The notes below the pieces were generated by a model, which was not told the DNA's origin, ran no database searches, and saw only the letters and a program-made list of their open reading frames with translations. Of a stretch of DNA of 64,000 nt, positions 62,111 through 64,000 are shown one piece after another. Within the stretch, counting starts at the first letter, position 1. Each line of letters opens with the position of its first letter. Source of the DNA: Alphaproteobacteria bacterium (GTDB lineage: Bacteria > Pseudomonadota > Alphaproteobacteria > JAVJRE01); NCBI GenBank assembly GCA_040218575.1, contig JAVJRE010000007.1:124001-188000 (forward strand), read 5' to 3'. Both the position numbers and the translations under genes were made by a program.

Positions 62111-63577
62111 ATGACCGACTTGGAAAACTATGTGAAGCGTGACGGACGGGCCGAGCTTGTCCGCCAGGTGCGACACAAGATCAATGAGCTTGGCGTCAGC
62201 TACATCTACTACCAGTTCGTGTCGGTGACCGGCCGCATCGTCGGCAAGGGCATTCCGGCCGACCACTGGGAGCAGATCGCCGAACGTGGTTTCCAGCTGG
62301 TTTACGGCTCCACGGCCAACCTGTTCATGGACCGGCACGGCGACTATATCGGCTATGGCCCGGAAGCCTCGGAGCTGGTGGGCATTCCCGATCCCGATAC
62401 CTTCGTCCAGTTGCCCTGGGACAAGCGCGTGGCGCGGGTGTTCTGCACCCTGTTCCGCAACCGCGAGGAAGACACCGAGCCCGGCGGCTTCCTGACCGCC
62501 GACTGCCGCGGCAACCTGCGCCGCATTCATGAGCAATTCCAGGCCGACCATGACGGGTTGCATCTGCGACACGGCACCGAGCCTGAAATGATGTGGCTGA
62601 AGAAGGGCGCCGACGGTAAGCCGGATGGCGGCTATTCCAACCCTTACTGCTATCACATCGACCAGTTTGAAAGCCTGCGGCCGGTGTTCATGCGGGTGAT
62701 CGAGTATTCCGAGGCCATGGGCCTGGACATGATTCAGGGCGACCACGAGGACGCGCCGGGTCAGCTCGAGCTGAACTTCATGTATGACGACTGTATGCGG
62801 ACGGCCGACCGGCTGACCACCTATCGCCAGATCTGCGCCCAGGTGGCCCGTGAATTCGACATCATCGCCTGCTTCATGACCAAGCCCTTCATGGGCGTTT
62901 CCGCCTCCGGCTGTCACCACAACGTGTCACTGTGGCGCGGCGGCGAAGACACCATCAACGAACTGCACCAGAACCCCATGGCGGGTATGAAGGACGTGTT
63001 CACCTACCGCAAGGGTGGCGAAAACACGTTCATGCCGCTGCCCGGCCAGAAGAAGCCGGGCCCGATCGGCCTCAACGGAATCGCCGGCATCGTCAATCAC
63101 CTGAGCGCGCTCACCGCCATCGGCTGTTCGACGGTGAACTCCTATCGCCGGCTGTGGGATACGGGTTTCTGGGCGCCGGTCTTCGCCGACTGGGGCTACC
63201 AGAACCGCACCACCGGCCTGCGGGTTTCCGCCCCCGGCCGCTTCGAGTACCGCGCCGTCGACTCCATGGTGAACCCCTACCTCATGGCGGGGGCCATCCT
63301 GAAGGCCTTCGATGACGGTATCCGGCGCAATCTGGACCCGGGCGAGGCGGAGCAGCGCAATATCTATCAGGCCATGGAAGAAGGTAAGCAGGTCAAGCGC
63401 CTGCCCATGAACCTGCATGACGCGCTGGAGGCTCTGGCCAAGGACAACGTCATCAAGTCAGCCATGCCCGGTGACATGTACCGCGTCTTCAACCACTACA
63501 AGCGGGACGAGTGGGAGAAGTTCATGGCCACCGTCACCGACTGGGATATGGACATGTATCTGGACTGCCTGCCCTGA
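62111..63577 (+). CDS. Divergent glutamine synthetase family ligase
   Basis: 488 residues. Glutamine-synthetase catalytic features are kept: the first acidic pair TEPEM (E157, E159), HEDAPGQLEL (E213, E220), H269, substrate/phosphate Arg in NSYRRLW and NRTTGLRVSAP, and RFEYRAVDSMVNPY (E379, R381). The loop that binds glutamate in known enzymes (NGSGMHxH) reads SASGCHHN, with the Asn changed to Ser and the second His to Asn. The likely class is a gamma-glutamylamide or other ATP-dependent amide ligase (GmaS-like role), not housekeeping GlnA. Start ATG has GGGAGGGG 13 bases upstream. Confidence 0.85.
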   Translation: MTDLENYVKRDGRAELVRQVRHKINELGVSYIYYQFVSVTGRIVGKGIPADHWEQIAERGFQLVYGSTANLFMDRHGDYIGYGPEASELVGIPDPDTFVQLPWDKRVARVFCTLFRNREEDTEPGGFLTADCRGNLRRIHEQFQADHDGLHLRHGTEPEMMWLKKGADGKPDGGYSNPYCYHIDQFESLRPVFMRVIEYSEAMGLDMIQGDHEDAPGQLELNFMYDDCMRTADRLTTYRQICAQVAREFDIIACFMTKPFMGVSASGCHHNVSLWRGGEDTINELHQNPMAGMKDVFTYRKGGENTFMPLPGQKKPGPIGLNGIAGIVNHLSALTAIGCSTVNSYRRLWDTGFWAPVFADWGYQNRTTGLRVSAPGRFEYRAVDSMVNPYLMAGAILKAFDDGIRRNLDPGEAEQRNIYQAMEEGKQVKRLPMNLHDALEALAKDNVIKSAMPGDMYRVFNHYKRDEWEKFMATVTDWDMDMYLDCLP

Positions 63578-63685
63578 GGCTGCGGCCTTCGGCAGACACT
63601 CCATCAGTTGATCGGACCCGTCCGGCGTATGCCCGCCGGATGGGTCTCAGCAAAGTTGGCGAGGCATCGTAAGGAGTGGAATTGC

Positions 63686-64000
63686 ATGTGCGGAATCGCC
63701 GGTATCATTCACCGTGGCGGCAAGACGTCCGACATCGGTGGCGAAATGACCAAGATGCTCCAGGCCCTGAAGCATCGCGGGCCTGATTCGACGGGTGTTG
63801 CTCTCTATGGCAAGCCGTCGGGCAACCGCATGGTCATGCGGATCAAAGTCGCGGAAGCGGCCGACCTCAAGTCAGGCTTCAAGATCCACGATGATGTCGT
63901 GGATCGCTGGGCCAAGGTTGATGCGCGTCTCAACGAGCTCAAGGCGGAGATTATTTCGTCCGACCAGCCGACCGAGTACGCCAAGCGCTATGAGCTGAAC
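63686..64000 (+). CDS. Class II glutamine amidotransferase (MgsA/GlxB-like), partial
   Basis: First 105 residues of a gene that runs off the window. It starts with MCGIAGIIHRGG, where Cys2 becomes the N-terminal nucleophile, followed by ALKHRGPDSTGVALYGKPS. This is the class II amidotransferase layout of amidophosphoribosyltransferase and of the small glutaminase-like subunit of N-methylglutamate synthase (MgsA) or GlxB. Context (SoxB-like, GS-like) favours the latter. AAGGAG lies 9 bases before the ATG. MgsB- and MgsC-like genes should follow if the interpretation is right. Confidence 0.82.
   Translation, partial: MCGIAGIIHRGGKTSDIGGEMTKMLQALKHRGPDSTGVALYGKPSGNRMVMRIKVAEAADLKSGFKIHDDVVDRWAKVDARLNELKAEIISSDQPTEYAKRYELN

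Overview
The window is about 64 kb of GC-rich, densely coding DNA from an alphaproteobacterium, most likely a free-living, Rhodospirillales-like lineage. Pointers are the gene order secD-secF-Mth938/NDUFAF3-like-NDUFAF6-like, sdhE overlapping mfd, DUF502 next to recG, a PAS_5 protein, a DUF1684 protein, and a serine-glyoxylate aminotransferase beside heterotetrameric sarcosine oxidase genes. No insertion sequence, phage gene, integrase or CRISPR array was seen. Taxonomy is inferred from family content only.

Layout. 0-8.6 kb: protein export (secDF), two homologues of complex I assembly factors split by an opposite-strand PuuD-like membrane protein and a 31-residue membrane peptide, trmFO, a class III cyclase and a secreted protein of unknown role. 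8.6-21.9 kb: VOC protein, uvrA, methyltransferase, ssb, MATE transporter, gyrA-coaD, tRNA-Lys, Tat-exported TlpA-like protein, a 58-residue zinc ribbon, a cold shock protein, and a DEAD-box helicase whose frame has no ATG, GTG or TTG start. 22-25.4 kb: PAS_5, FAH-family hydratase, DUF1684 and two small membrane proteins. 25.5-32.3 kb: a minus-strand run of an N-acyl-D-amino-acid deacylase-like amidohydrolase and three paralogous gamma-glutamyltransferase-family Ntn hydrolases. 32.4-43.5 kb: a LuxR-type regulator with a degenerate receiver, serine-glyoxylate aminotransferase, DUF502, recG, sdhE, mfd, DUF2332 and a nitrilase-family hydrolase.

43.5-64 kb is a one-carbon / N-methyl-compound catabolic island: soxBDAG, formate-tetrahydrofolate ligase (fhs), folB, a two-subunit NAD-linked formate dehydrogenase, a betaine-homocysteine methyltransferase-like gene, a pirin, folD, a GntR/FadR-family regulator, a second SoxB-like oxidoreductase, a divergent glutamine synthetase and the start of a class II glutamine amidotransferase. 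The joint logic (inference from families) is demethylation of N-methylated amino compounds to 5,10-methylene-THF, conversion by FolD to 10-formyl-THF, release of formate and ATP by Fhs running in reverse, and formate oxidation to CO2 with NADH. The last genes resemble the start of an N-methylglutamate-synthase type (gmaS/mgsABC-like) module that continues beyond the window.

The most interesting unexplained signals are: (1) clusters of TGGT/ACCA repeats at 10-11 bp spacing upstream of soxBDAG, folD and the GntR gene, probably a shared operator; (2) a structured leader on the methyltransferase gene in which the ribosome binding site can pair with upstream sequence; (3) an Ala/Lys histone-like extension on Fhs; (4) the helicase with a probable ATT start; (5) family members with altered key residues (SoxD zinc ligands, one methyltransferase zinc Cys, glutamine synthetase glutamate loop, GGT carboxylate-binding Arg, LuxR phosphoacceptor).
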